Under the pieces are notes generated by a model. That model saw nothing but the letters and a program-made list of their open reading frames with translations. It was not told the DNA's origin and ran no database searches. Of a stretch of DNA of 64,000 nucleotides, positions 18,394 to 28,193 are shown piece by piece. Numbering within the stretch: the first letter of the stretch is position 1; every line of letters begins with the position of its first letter. Origin of the DNA: CANLBN01 sp034111645 (lineage in GTDB: Bacteria; Pseudomonadota; Gammaproteobacteria; Pseudomonadales; Cellvibrionaceae); contig JAWUWW010000039.1 in the NCBI GenBank assembly GCA_034111645.1, positions 1 to 64,000 of the forward strand, written 5' to 3'. Both the position numbers and the translations under genes were made by a program.

Positions 18394-19002
18394 TTAATCT
18401 AGCAGGTAAGCTAATTTGCCAAAAAGTCTGGGCAGAGAGCTTTCTGTAAGAACCAATAATAAATCGCACTGAACATTATAACCTTCGATTTTATAATTCA
18501 TTTCGATAACTAAAGTGCGATTCCAGCGCACGTTTTTTGACATCAATATCTTATCTAACTGTTGATGTTGCCCCATGATTGCAGGGGGCCCAAAACTAAA
18601 CTCTATATCGAGCTGCTCGGCTATTCCGCGCAATAGAGCACCGACTAAAATATTTGTAGAGTCGATAAGTAATTCGCGCTCAGTGATGGTGTTAAGCTCT
18701 TCTTCGAACTTCATTAATTTAGCTAAATCGATAAAACTTGTATCATTAAATAGCAGCATGGCTTCACCGGCAATGCCCCCACCAATAAATCCCTGACAAA
18801 TCCCCGAAACACTATCGTCTTCAATAGTTTGTACTGCCATTGCAATTTCGGCTGGCGTTAAAATAGCAACATGGGGTACTGATAAAATAACGAAAGAATT
18901 TAGTAGGCGAGCAAGATGATCGCCTGCTTGCCCCATAGCGACATTACTTATTTCTTGTAGGCAGTCGCGTTGATCTTCGCTGAGAGTCGTGATTTGCATC
19001 AT
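18394..19002 (-). CDS. CheC-family phosphatase-like protein
   Basis: A 202-residue protein with both conserved CheC half-motifs: LQEISNVAMGQAG near residue 15 and DSTNILVGALLRGIAEQ near residue 113. Each keeps the acidic residue and the asparagine used for CheY-P dephosphorylation. Both halves look intact, so it could remove phosphate from a receiver protein. It is the upstream gene of a two-gene unit with a PAS-GGDEF cyclase. Related operons often start with a response regulator, which is absent here. The start is the second of two adjacent Met codons or the first; the choice does not matter functionally. Confidence 0.82.
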   Translation of the reverse strand: MMQITTLSEDQRDCLQEISNVAMGQAGDHLARLLNSFVILSVPHVAILTPAEIAMAVQTIEDDSVSGICQGFIGGGIAGEAMLLFNDTSFIDLAKLMKFEEELNTITERELLIDSTNILVGALLRGIAEQLDIEFSFGPPAIMGQHQQLDKILMSKNVRWNRTLVIEMNYKIEGYNVQCDLLLVLTESSLPRLFGKLAYLLD

Positions 19003-19207
19003 GTAGTTAAATTGATCGCCTGATGATCTAATTGATGAATAGTTAACCTTAATCTTAGTACAGCTAGTCGAGTTTTGCCGAGATTTAGGTTTTTAACGTT
19101 TAGATCATCATCTATTGTATGAAATAAGAACAAAATACACTGCCCCAATAAATATTGTGTGATTTATGGGGCGTGTTGATTTAAAAATATTTTAATGAAT
19201 AGAGAAA

Positions 19208-21595
19208 TTATGATGTTTTATTTGTTTTTTCCATTGCTGCCTGCATAAGACCTGCCATAGTTCCTGTTGCCTGGATTTTTGGCTGGTTACGATTATTATA
19301 TTTTTCGGCCGAGCGCTTATTGGCTTGCGCTGAATTATCTGTTTTTTTGGTCGATCCTGTTTCATCATTGAGGCGCATGCTAAGTGCAATACGTTTTCGA
19401 TTAACGTCGATTTCTATGACCTTAACTTTGACGATATCGCCAGCTTTAACAATAGTGCGAGGGTCTTTTACAAAGGTATTTGCCAGCGCAGATATATGCA
19501 CAAGGCCGTCTTGGTGTACTCCTATATCGATAAATGCTCCAAAATTAGCGACATTGGTTACAACTCCTTCTAAAACCATGCCCTCAGTTAAGTCTTTTAT
19601 TGTCTCTACACCCTCTTTAAAGGTTGCTGTTTTAAACTCCGGTCTTGGATCGCGGCCGGGTCTCTCTAGTTCGCGAAGAATATCTTTGATGGTTGGGAGT
19701 CCAAATTTTTCAGTGATAAAGTCCTCTGGTTTTAAATCTCTCAATAATGCGGAGTTACTTAGTAATGCTGAAATTGCTTCACCCGTGCGCTTGCTAATAG
19801 TTTCTGCGATTGGATAGGCCTCGGGATGCACCGCGGATGCATCTAAGGGATTCTCTCCATTGGCAATACGTAAAAAGCCAATAGCTTGCTCATAGGTTTT
19901 GTCGCCCAGACGAGGAACATTTTTAAGCTGTTCACGTCGGCTAAAAGAGCCATTAGCATCTCTAAAACTGACAATGTTATTGGCAATCGTTTGGTTGAGA
20001 CCTGAAACCCGAGCAAGCAGCGGTGCTGATGCAGTATTTACTTCTACACCGACGGTATTTACACAGTCTTCAACGGTTGCATCGAGTGCACGCGCTAACT
20101 TACTTTGCGATACATCGTGCTGATATTGGCCGACACCAATTGATTTAGGCTCTATTTTTACCAGTTCTGCCAGTGGGTCTTGCAGACGTCTTGCAATGGA
20201 TATCGCGCCGCGAATGGTGACATCAAGATCAGGAAATTCTTTAGCGGCAAACTCACTCGCTGAATAAATAGAGGCGCCCGCTTCATTGACCATAATACTT
20301 TGAGTGCTTAGTTCGGTATGACGTTTGAGAACATCTTTTACAAAACTCTCAGTTTCTCGCGAGCCAGTGCCGTTGCCGATTGAGATTAAATCGACATTAT
20401 ATTTTTGGCATAGGTGCACCAATGTCGGCTCAGCTGATTGGCTCTGAGCTTTACTAGCGGTTGGCAATGTCGGTGGATACATTACGCCATGATCGAGTAC
20501 CTTTCCCGTTGCATCAACGACGGCAAGCTTGACGCCAGTTCGGAGACCGGGATCTAAGCCAATCGTGGTTTTTTGTCCAGCGGGAGCGGCTAATAGTAAA
20601 TCTTTCAAATTGTTAGCAAAAACTTGAATAGCATCGGCCTCAGCTGAATCTCGAATCTGACCAAATAAATCTGTCTCAATATGAGAGAGTAGCTTGATGC
20701 GCCATGTCCAACGAATCACCTCAGATAGCCAATCATCAGCACAACGCCCTTGATGTCTTATATTCCAATGACTAGCAATCATACCTTCGCAGGGATGCGG
20801 GCCAGCCAGTTTTTGTTGTTCTGGTGTTTTGCCGGCATCATCAATTAAACCCGTCGATAGCAATAAAAAGCCCTCGTTGCGTCCTCGAAATAATGCAAGC
20901 GTGCGATGCGAAGGTATTGTTTTTAAGGCTTCGTCGTATTCAAAATAATCTTTAAATTTTTGACCCTCTTCTTCTTTGCCGGCAATGATGCGTGAGGATA
21001 CACTTCCGTGTTCATTAATAAATTGTCTAAGAGTGCCTAAAAGTCGCGCATCTACGCTAAAACGTTCCATTAATATATATTTCGCACCGTCTAGTGCGTC
21101 TTTAATGGTGTTGATGGCTTGATCGGTGTTTAAAAAAGCCATCGCCTCTTTCTCGGGCTCAAGCGTTGGATCAGCGAGTAATTTTTCTGCTAAAGGTTCA
21201 AGGCCTGCCTCGATAGCGATCTGACCTTTAGTGCGACGTTTGGGTTTATAGGGTAGGTATAAATATTCTAACTGTGTTTTAGTCTCCGCCGTTTGAATAG
21301 CGTGAGCAAGTTCGGGAGTTAATTTCTCTTGCCCATCAATGCTTTTATAAATAACCTCTCTACGCTCCTCTAGCTCACGTAAATACCTTAAACGCTCTTC
21401 CAAATTACGCAATTGGGTATCATCTAGGCTGTCGGTGACCTCTTTACGGTAGCGGGAGATAAAAGGTACTGTTGCGCCTTCATCCAATAATCCGATAGCG
21501 GCAGTGACTTGTTTTTGCTGTATCGAAAGCTCCGTGGCAATGCGTGCAATAATAGTGTTTTGAGTGCTGTTATTGTGACCAAGGCTGTTATCCAT
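19208..21595 (-). CDS. tex: Transcription accessory protein Tex
   Basis: A 795-residue RNA-binding protein of full family length. Visible parts are the N-terminal Tex domain (VPFISRYRKEVT near residue 46), a YqgF/RuvC-like domain (TIGLDPGLRTGVKLAVVD near 342), helix-hairpin-helix repeats (about 490-570), and a C-terminal S1 domain (about 650-720, VANFGAFIDIGVHQDGLVH). Tex acts in the cytoplasm on RNA and transcription complexes; its exact biochemical role is not settled. It is a single gene, divergent from the RND efflux genes. Confidence 0.94.
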   Translation of the reverse strand: MDNSLGHNNSTQNTIIARIATELSIQQKQVTAAIGLLDEGATVPFISRYRKEVTDSLDDTQLRNLEERLRYLRELEERREVIYKSIDGQEKLTPELAHAIQTAETKTQLEYLYLPYKPKRRTKGQIAIEAGLEPLAEKLLADPTLEPEKEAMAFLNTDQAINTIKDALDGAKYILMERFSVDARLLGTLRQFINEHGSVSSRIIAGKEEEGQKFKDYFEYDEALKTIPSHRTLALFRGRNEGFLLLSTGLIDDAGKTPEQQKLAGPHPCEGMIASHWNIRHQGRCADDWLSEVIRWTWRIKLLSHIETDLFGQIRDSAEADAIQVFANNLKDLLLAAPAGQKTTIGLDPGLRTGVKLAVVDATGKVLDHGVMYPPTLPTASKAQSQSAEPTLVHLCQKYNVDLISIGNGTGSRETESFVKDVLKRHTELSTQSIMVNEAGASIYSASEFAAKEFPDLDVTIRGAISIARRLQDPLAELVKIEPKSIGVGQYQHDVSQSKLARALDATVEDCVNTVGVEVNTASAPLLARVSGLNQTIANNIVSFRDANGSFSRREQLKNVPRLGDKTYEQAIGFLRIANGENPLDASAVHPEAYPIAETISKRTGEAISALLSNSALLRDLKPEDFITEKFGLPTIKDILRELERPGRDPRPEFKTATFKEGVETIKDLTEGMVLEGVVTNVANFGAFIDIGVHQDGLVHISALANTFVKDPRTIVKAGDIVKVKVIEIDVNRKRIALSMRLNDETGSTKKTDNSAQANKRSAEKYNNRNQPKIQATGTMAGLMQAAMEKTNKTS

Positions 21596-21923
21596 AGGAA
21601 ATAAGAATCTCTGGTTGGTTAATACGGGAGTGTGGCATTATGCGTAAAACTTTAAGCTTCTCCAGTCTTTTTTTAGATTTTTTTATGAAGCCGCTGTTGC
21701 TGAATAAAAACGATCATAAATTGGGCCTGTTAATAAATGATTCGGTTGCCAGTATTCAATTAATTTTGTGGTAACAATTGTCCCCTTAATTGGTCTCATC
21801 TTTAGGTATAATACGATTTATAGCAAAAACAAAGCCGAAACTTTAGGGCTAACTACTGATTATTTTAGCCTTAATATTTTTAAGTAAATAAAACAAATTA
21901 TTATCGACTATAAAGGAAGTATC
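21596..21923. promoter_or_regulatory. Divergent promoter region tex / RND efflux genes
   Basis: A 328-bp region with no gene. A good -10 candidate TATAAT at 21807-21812 points toward the efflux genes, with only a weak -35 about 16 bases upstream (21785-21790). An ACAATTGT palindrome at 21775-21782 could be an operator but this is a guess. AAAGGAAG at 21911-21918 is the ribosome binding site for the adaptor gene. Confidence 0.4.
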
Positions 21924-23177
21924 GTGAGGCAACGCTATCAGCAAGGCAGTATCGGAGTGTTTCTGATTGTTGTCGTTGGAGTGGCTATTATGGCGGGCCT
22001 TTGGTTTTTTAAGCCAAGCCCTACACTACGACCCAAAGTAGAAGCAAAATTACCCATCGTAGATGTCGTCATTGCAAATCCCAGCCAATATCGTGCAACT
22101 ATTATCAGCCAGGGCATTGTGGCGCCTAAACGCCAAATCAATTTGATAAGTGAAGTCTCAGGCCGAGTTGTTGAGGTCTCTGCTAATTTCGAAGTTGGTC
22201 GTTTTTTTAAAAAAAATGAACCCCTTTTACGTCTAGATGATCGTGATTACCGACATAATGTAGCTATTGCCGAGGCGCAAATTGTTGTTGCCGAACGAGA
22301 ATTGGCGTTAGAGCAGGGTCAGGCGCGGCAGGCAAAACGCGTTTGGCGAGAATTAGGCTCTGAGGAAGCAAATTCGCTGTCCTTAAGAGAGCCACAACTT
22401 AATGCTGCAAAAGCAGGGCTTATCTCAGCAAAAGCCGAGCGTGATCGAGCGCTGCTAAATCTTGAGCGTACAGCTATCAGAGTACCTTTTGATGGGCGTA
22501 TCCAATTGAAGTCTGTAGCACTGGGTGAGTTTGTAAGCGCAGGCGCTAACTTAGCAACAGTTTATAGTAATGAGGCTGTTGAAATACGTCTGCCATTAAA
22601 TAATCAACAGCTCGCATTAGCAGGGTTAATTCCGGGCAAAAAAATTGATAGCGGGCAGAAAAGTGATGATGTCGCCAGGGTTTTATTGTCAGCGACAATT
22701 GGTGATCATTTGTATCAATGGTCTGTAACGAGTGTAAGAATGGATGCCGACATCGATTCGGCAACACGTTTTTATTCTTTGATTACAGAGGTAGTGGATC
22801 CTTTTAATACCGATAAATTTGAGCAGCCACTATTAGTTGGTTTATTTGTGCAAGCAAAAATTAGCGGTAAACGGTACGAAGATACTATCCAGCTACCTAA
22901 AAAAGCTTTAATAGATGACAAACATATATTTATCGTTAATAGTGAAAATAAATTATCAATGCGCTCTATATATATTATAGATCGGCAAACAAATAATGTC
23001 GTTGTAAAGTCAGATATTAAGGCAGGCGAACAAATTGTTGTTAGTGATACGCGAGTATTGAAAGAAGATTTAACTGTTGAATTCAATATAATAAAAGATA
23101 CTCCCACAGATAAAAATAAAAATGCTGAGCTTGAAAAAATAAGACTCAGCGATGAATCTAAGAGTGACAAAAATTAA
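21924..23177 (+). CDS. RND efflux periplasmic adaptor (HlyD/MFP family)
   Basis: A 417-residue membrane-fusion protein. A single N-terminal membrane anchor (about residues 10-29) replaces a lipoprotein signal. A barrel-sandwich (lipoyl) domain is split around an alpha-hairpin (about 75-195; SEVSGRVVEVSANFEVG near 75, then IRVPFDGRIQLKSVALGE), followed by beta-barrel and membrane-proximal domains. It links the inner-membrane pump to an outer-membrane channel. The GTG start is supported by AAAGGAAG. Its stop overlaps the pump's start by one base (TAATG), indicating translational coupling. No TolC-type gene is nearby. The substrate is unknown. Confidence 0.9.
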   Translation: MRQRYQQGSIGVFLIVVVGVAIMAGLWFFKPSPTLRPKVEAKLPIVDVVIANPSQYRATIISQGIVAPKRQINLISEVSGRVVEVSANFEVGRFFKKNEPLLRLDDRDYRHNVAIAEAQIVVAERELALEQGQARQAKRVWRELGSEEANSLSLREPQLNAAKAGLISAKAERDRALLNLERTAIRVPFDGRIQLKSVALGEFVSAGANLATVYSNEAVEIRLPLNNQQLALAGLIPGKKIDSGQKSDDVARVLLSATIGDHLYQWSVTSVRMDADIDSATRFYSLITEVVDPFNTDKFEQPLLVGLFVQAKISGKRYEDTIQLPKKALIDDKHIFIVNSENKLSMRSIYIIDRQTNNVVVKSDIKAGEQIVVSDTRVLKEDLTVEFNIIKDTPTDKNKNAELEKIRLSDESKSDKN

Positions 23178-26100
23178 TGCGCTCGATCGTTCATTGGTTT
23201 ATTGACAACCCTATTGCCGCAAACTTATTAATGGTTGTCATTATTATTGGCGGTGTCTTTAATTATTTTTCTATCGGTAAAGAAGTTTTTCCTTTAAGTG
23301 AAACTAACACGCTTTCTATTACCGTTGCTTATCCTGGTGCCAGCCCGAGCGAAATAGAGCAGCAAGTCGTTATTCGCATCGAAGAGGCAATTGCTGATTT
23401 AGAGGGTATTGATGAGATAATATCGATAGCCCAAGAGAGTAGTGCAACAATCACAGTCGAGACTATCAAAGACTATGATACACAGCGGCTATTAAATAAT
23501 GTTAAAAGTCGTATCGAAGCATTAACAACATTGCCAGATGATGTTGATGATGTTCAGGTGCGAGAGCTTATCGCTAGATATCGATTAATGAATATTGCAA
23601 TTTATGGTGATGTTGCAGAAGATGTATTGAAAGAAACTAGCGAATGGATTCAGCAAGAACTGTTACTGCTAGAAGATGTATCGAATGTAGATATAGAGGG
23701 TATTCGCGATAGAGAGATGAGCATTGAAGTCTCAGAAAATACGCTTAGGAATTATAATTTACAATTTGATGATATAGCTTCTGCCATTAGAGAAAGTTCA
23801 GTAAATGTCGCAGCAGGCTCTATTAAAAGTGACGTTGGAGATGTGCAATTACAGACGCGTGGACAAGCATTTACGCAAGAAGCATTTGAAAAAATTGTTA
23901 TCAGTACTGGTAATAATTCCTCCCAACTTACATTGGCAGAGATTGCAACAGTCAATGACGCTTTTGCTGAAGTCGATCAACGTACAAACTTTAATGGACA
24001 ACCCGTTGCCTACTTACAAGTTTTTACTGGCACTCCTCCCGACATTGTTAATGCATCTGATAATGTTCGCCAGACTCTCGAAAAACTAGACAATCAATTT
24101 CCTGCGGGTGTGAAAGCAGAAATTTGGTTTGATTGGGCTGTTGTCTATAAAAGTCGAATGACTTTACTTGTAGATAATACATTGATGGGCTTAGTCTTCG
24201 TCTTTATTATACTTATGTTATTTTTAAGACCTTCTCTAGCAGCTTGGGTTTGCGTGGGTATTGGTACAGCATTTTTAGGAACTTTTGCCTTGCTGCCTTA
24301 TACCGGCGTTACACTTAATATTATTTCTATGTATGGTTTTTTATTAGTGCTAGGTATAGTAGTAGATGATGCCATTGTTGTAGGCGAAGCTATTTATTTT
24401 TATCAACGTAAAGGTTTGAGCGGAAAAGCGGCAGCAAAAGCAGGCGCGATGTGGGTCAATAAACCCGTTGTTTTTGCGGTTATCAGTACCATGATATTCT
24501 TTGCGGTAATGTTTGCTATTGATGGCCCATTGGGGGCTCAAGCGATTCCAATTGCAACAGTTGTGGTTATTTGTTTATTGTTTTCATTGATTGAATCTTT
24601 GTTGATTTTGCCTTCACATTTATCGCGAGCAAATGTAAATTTAGCTGGGCAGCCAGAAAATATGCTGACAAAAATACGCGCTTTCTTCTCGGGGGCACTC
24701 GAGTCTCTTGGAAATAAATATTATCGAAAATTTTTAGAAAAAACTTTATTAAAAAATGGAAGTACGCTGATTTTTTTCTTAATGATTTTTTTAATCACGC
24801 TCACAGTATTTTTAAGTACTGGGTATCTTAAAAAAGCATTCGCGCCAATTGTTCCATCAACAAGTATAAGTATTAATGCATTTTTAGCAGAAGGGGCTAG
24901 CTTCAACGATACAAAAAAAATACAAGAGCAAATAGAGGCAGCAGCGTATCTTTTACGTAGCGATAAAGATATGTTAGATATTAATGGCGATGGTTTATTT
25001 ATTAAAGCGATACGTTCATCCGCCATAAATAATGTAGTACGTGTTGATGTTCGATTAACACCAAGTGACGAACGTAAAATTAATATAATTCAAGTTAAAG
25101 ATCGCTGGCGAGAATTGATTGGGCCGCTTGCTGGTGTAAAAGAATTAAGCCTTAGATTTACGATCAATCAAAGTCAAAAAGATTTACGTTTTCGAATAAG
25201 CATGCCTGGCAATGATGTTGAGCAGTTAAATAATATTGTTCGTGATGTTCGTGAAGTTTTATCGAGGTATGAATCTATTTATCAAATAGAAGATAACCTC
25301 GAAGGTGCAAGAACAGAAATAGAATTACGTTTAAAGCCTAATGCAGCGTTACTAGGTTTGAGCTTGTCGGATATTGCGCGTCAAATGCGACAGGGTTATT
25401 TTGGAGAGGAGGTTCAGCGAATTCCTCGAGGGAACGATGACATTAAAGTGATGTTGCGCTATCCCTTAAGCGAGCGTAATAGTGTCGATACGATTCGACA
25501 AACTTATATCCGCACAGGTGATGGCCGATCGATACCTTTGACTGAAGTTGCAGATATAATAGAAATTCCTGGTTATACAAAAATACAACGCGAAGATAGG
25601 CGCAGAGCTATAGCTGTCACTGCTGAAGTCAACAAAGGTGTTGATACTTTAGCGCTAGCTAATACTATTATCGATACTCACTTGCCTGATCTTCAAAGAA
25701 TTTATCGCGGTTTAAATTTAGAAATAGACGGTGCTGTCGCTGATGAAAGAAAATTTAATGCACAAATTTTGCAAAGTTTTATATTAGCTTTTTTATTAAG
25801 TTTTGGTTTAATGGCGATAGCTTTTCGCTCTTACTGGCAACCGGTATTAATTTTAACTGCCGTACCTTTTGGTTTTGTTGGCGCAGTATTTGGTCATTTA
25901 TTGTTAGATATTACAATTACTATGAATTCTTTATTGGGGTTTGTCGCCTGCGCCGGTGTTGTTGTCAATGATAATCTTGTCTTGCTCGATAGAGTCCATC
26001 AGCTTAAAGATGAAGGAAAATCTGTCCATGAGTCTATTATGCAAGCAGGTGCCGACAGATTCCGAGCTATCGTTTTAACATCCATTACAACTTTCGTTGG

Positions 26101-26272
26101 CCTATTACCTATTTTGTCAGAGACGAGTATTCAGGCCCAGTTTTTGATTCCAATGGTTGTCTCACTAGCATTCGGTGTTTTGTTTGCGACACTTGTAACG
26201 CTGATTTTTGTACCCAATCTTTATTTATTTGGTGATCGCTGCCAACGTTTATTTATAAAAACTCCCGTTTAA
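23177..26272 (+). CDS. RND efflux transporter permease subunit
   Basis: A 1031-residue inner-membrane pump with the two-fold RND layout: a membrane segment, a large periplasmic loop, six membrane segments, then repeated. The proton-relay pair is present as VVDDAIVVGE near residue 398. In the second half the AcrB lysine region reads GVVVNDNLVLLD, with Asn/Asp instead of the AcrB lysine, as in a distinct subgroup of heavy-RND permeases. It uses the proton gradient to export small molecules with the adaptor encoded upstream. A terminator follows the gene. The substrate cannot be predicted. Confidence 0.92.
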   Translation: MRSIVHWFIDNPIAANLLMVVIIIGGVFNYFSIGKEVFPLSETNTLSITVAYPGASPSEIEQQVVIRIEEAIADLEGIDEIISIAQESSATITVETIKDYDTQRLLNNVKSRIEALTTLPDDVDDVQVRELIARYRLMNIAIYGDVAEDVLKETSEWIQQELLLLEDVSNVDIEGIRDREMSIEVSENTLRNYNLQFDDIASAIRESSVNVAAGSIKSDVGDVQLQTRGQAFTQEAFEKIVISTGNNSSQLTLAEIATVNDAFAEVDQRTNFNGQPVAYLQVFTGTPPDIVNASDNVRQTLEKLDNQFPAGVKAEIWFDWAVVYKSRMTLLVDNTLMGLVFVFIILMLFLRPSLAAWVCVGIGTAFLGTFALLPYTGVTLNIISMYGFLLVLGIVVDDAIVVGEAIYFYQRKGLSGKAAAKAGAMWVNKPVVFAVISTMIFFAVMFAIDGPLGAQAIPIATVVVICLLFSLIESLLILPSHLSRANVNLAGQPENMLTKIRAFFSGALESLGNKYYRKFLEKTLLKNGSTLIFFLMIFLITLTVFLSTGYLKKAFAPIVPSTSISINAFLAEGASFNDTKKIQEQIEAAAYLLRSDKDMLDINGDGLFIKAIRSSAINNVVRVDVRLTPSDERKINIIQVKDRWRELIGPLAGVKELSLRFTINQSQKDLRFRISMPGNDVEQLNNIVRDVREVLSRYESIYQIEDNLEGARTEIELRLKPNAALLGLSLSDIARQMRQGYFGEEVQRIPRGNDDIKVMLRYPLSERNSVDTIRQTYIRTGDGRSIPLTEVADIIEIPGYTKIQREDRRRAIAVTAEVNKGVDTLALANTIIDTHLPDLQRIYRGLNLEIDGAVADERKFNAQILQSFILAFLLSFGLMAIAFRSYWQPVLILTAVPFGFVGAVFGHLLLDITITMNSLLGFVACAGVVVNDNLVLLDRVHQLKDEGKSVHESIMQAGADRFRAIVLTSITTFVGLLPILSETSIQAQFLIPMVVSLAFGVLFATLVTLIFVPNLYLFGDRCQRLFIKTPV

Positions 26273-26280
26273 ATATTGGA

Positions 26281-26325
26281 TGCTTATTTAACAGGTGATT
26301 AAAAAGGGTTAAATAAGCATTTTAT
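26281..26325 (+). terminator. Rho-independent terminator after RND operon
   Basis: A 12-base perfect stem TGCTTATTTAAC (26281-26292) and GTTAAATAAGCA (26308-26319) with a 15-base loop, followed by TTTTATT. It lies 9 bases after the permease stop and ends the two-gene efflux transcript. Confidence 0.8.
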
Positions 26326-26500
26326 TGCTATTTAGTGGTAGTATTTATTGATTACTTATAATAAATAATCAGGTCATAAGAATTTTTATAATCTTTATAT
26401 CTCATTTGTTTAGATAAGTACTGCAAAATATAATCAATAGTTTTTGTCTGAGCTAATATGATTGTTTTATTTTTCATAGTTATATTGATTGGAAGGTCTA

Positions 26501-27793
26501 ATGAAAGCCGTAATTATAGAGCCAAGTCGATTATATCGGCGATTAATCACCAATATATTGACTTCTCTTCAGTTAGAGGTGGTCGCTTTTGATCTGGGCC
26601 AAGAAGCGCTTGACTATATTGCGATGGAAAGACCCGATGCCATTTGTATATCTATACACCTACCTGATATTTCGGGTATTGATGTTTGCCAAAAAATACG
26701 TGAGATGGGCGAGGTTTATAAAAACGTTCCTATTTTAATGATTACATCTAAAGATAATCCAGATACCTTAGCAAAAGCATTGGTTGCTGGAGCTACGGAT
26801 ATTTTACAAAAAGATGAAGTCGATAATATTGAAATACGTTTGCAAACATTGCTGCCAAATCGCTTGCTTAAACGCCATAGCGGGCACGTACTGTATTTAG
26901 AAGATAGTCAAACAGCCGCCAATGTTGCGCGAGCCCAGCTGAAGTCGGTCGGTCTTACAATGGATCATGCAAAAACAGTTGAGCAAGCATTAAATTTTAT
27001 TGATAAAAAAACGTATGATTTATTGATTACAGATATTCTATTAAAAGAAGTATTAACTGGACTAGATTTCATTAAAGAAATCAGATCCAGAACTGATCTT
27101 GATTACACCCCAATATTGGCGATAACCGCAGTAGAGGATATTGCTCGTCGAGTGGAAATATTAAATGCTGGCTGTAATGATTATTTAATAAAGCCTATCA
27201 TCGACGATGAATTTTTTGCTCGCATTAATAATTTATTAAGTTCTAAAGAATTATTTGATCAGTTAAAGCGTGAACGCCAACGTTTAATGGAGTTGGCTAC
27301 AAAAGATACACTAACTGGTTTGTATAACCGATTCTTTTTATTAGAAACTGCACAGCGTAAGTTTGCTGAAGCCTATCGGCATAAATTTAAATTATCATTA
27401 ATGGTCATCGATATAGATTATTTTAAACAGGTCAATGATGAATTTGGTCATGATGGTGGCGATTATGTATTAAAGGCAATTGCTGTTCTTTTAAAAAATT
27501 ATTTTAGAGAGGAAGATCTTGTTGCACGTATAGGCGGCGAAGAATTTGTCATTATGCTATGTCACTCAGATGAAAAACATACTTTCGAACGCGCCGATAA
27601 ATTACGAAAAAATGTTGAGAGCTTAAAGCCTCTCGCAAAAAACATAACAGTGAGCATCGGTGTGGCAACTCTAGCCGCCACAACTATTGGCTCAGAAAAT
27701 GATAAAGAGACCTTTGATGATCTCTTTGCCCGTGCAGATAAAGCCTTATATAAATCTAAAGATGCTGGTCGAAATTGCGTGACGCAGGCTTAA
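26501..27793 (+). CDS. REC-REC-GGDEF diguanylate cyclase (PleD-like)
   Basis: A 430-residue protein with two receiver domains (about 1-118 and 130-250) and a GGDEF domain (about 262-425). I start it at the ATG at 26501 because GGAAGG lies just before it; an in-frame TTG four codons upstream overlaps that site. The second receiver keeps its acceptor Asp (LLITDILL). The first has Ser51 (codon 26651-26653) where the acceptor Asp should be and is probably a dimerisation domain. The GGDEF site is ARIGGEEF with an REED I-site. Phosphorylation of REC2 probably controls c-di-GMP synthesis. No histidine kinase is adjacent. Confidence 0.92.
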   Translation: MKAVIIEPSRLYRRLITNILTSLQLEVVAFDLGQEALDYIAMERPDAICISIHLPDISGIDVCQKIREMGEVYKNVPILMITSKDNPDTLAKALVAGATDILQKDEVDNIEIRLQTLLPNRLLKRHSGHVLYLEDSQTAANVARAQLKSVGLTMDHAKTVEQALNFIDKKTYDLLITDILLKEVLTGLDFIKEIRSRTDLDYTPILAITAVEDIARRVEILNAGCNDYLIKPIIDDEFFARINNLLSSKELFDQLKRERQRLMELATKDTLTGLYNRFFLLETAQRKFAEAYRHKFKLSLMVIDIDYFKQVNDEFGHDGGDYVLKAIAVLLKNYFREEDLVARIGGEEFVIMLCHSDEKHTFERADKLRKNVESLKPLAKNITVSIGVATLAATTIGSENDKETFDDLFARADKALYKSKDAGRNCVTQA

Positions 27794-27846
27794 ATAGGCA
27801 TAAAAAAGACTAGTCTTTAGTGTCTCATCATACAAATCATTTGCGT

Positions 27847-28158
27847 TTAGTTTACACACTTGTAAGCTAAGTACTTTTGGGTGCCTTTCACCGGTTCACC
27901 TGTAGCCACAATCGTATCTGCACGTAATTTTATCGCTTCATTTCTAGCGAGAACCAACAACTCTTCTTGAATTTTTGTGCTGCTACGATTAACAAAACCA
28001 ATCTTAGATGCCACACTAACATTTATGTCGCCAGCTTTTTGGCAATTATTTACTCGCTGCGAAGTTGACACATTAACACTTCTTCCATCGGCATTTTCAT
28101 TTACCCATGTGCATGCACTAATAATTAAAGTGCAGATTAAAATCGCTATAAGTTTCAT
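27847..28158 (-). CDS. DUF4156-type lipoprotein
   Basis: A 103-residue protein with a lipoprotein signal peptide ending LIISAC (Cys16), so it is probably anchored in the outer membrane. The mature part carries ARNEAIKLRADTIVAT near residue 71, typical of DUF4156 proteins, and two further cysteines (CQKAGDI and YKCVN) that may pair. No function is established for the family. It is the first of several small minus-strand genes between the PleD-like regulator and pckA. Confidence 0.75.
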   Translation of the reverse strand: MKLIAILICTLIISACTWVNENADGRSVNVSTSQRVNNCQKAGDINVSVASKIGFVNRSSTKIQEELLVLARNEAIKLRADTIVATGEPVKGTQKYLAYKCVN

Positions 28159-28193
28159 TGCTTTCCCCTTTGTTATAAATTTTTCGGTTTAAA

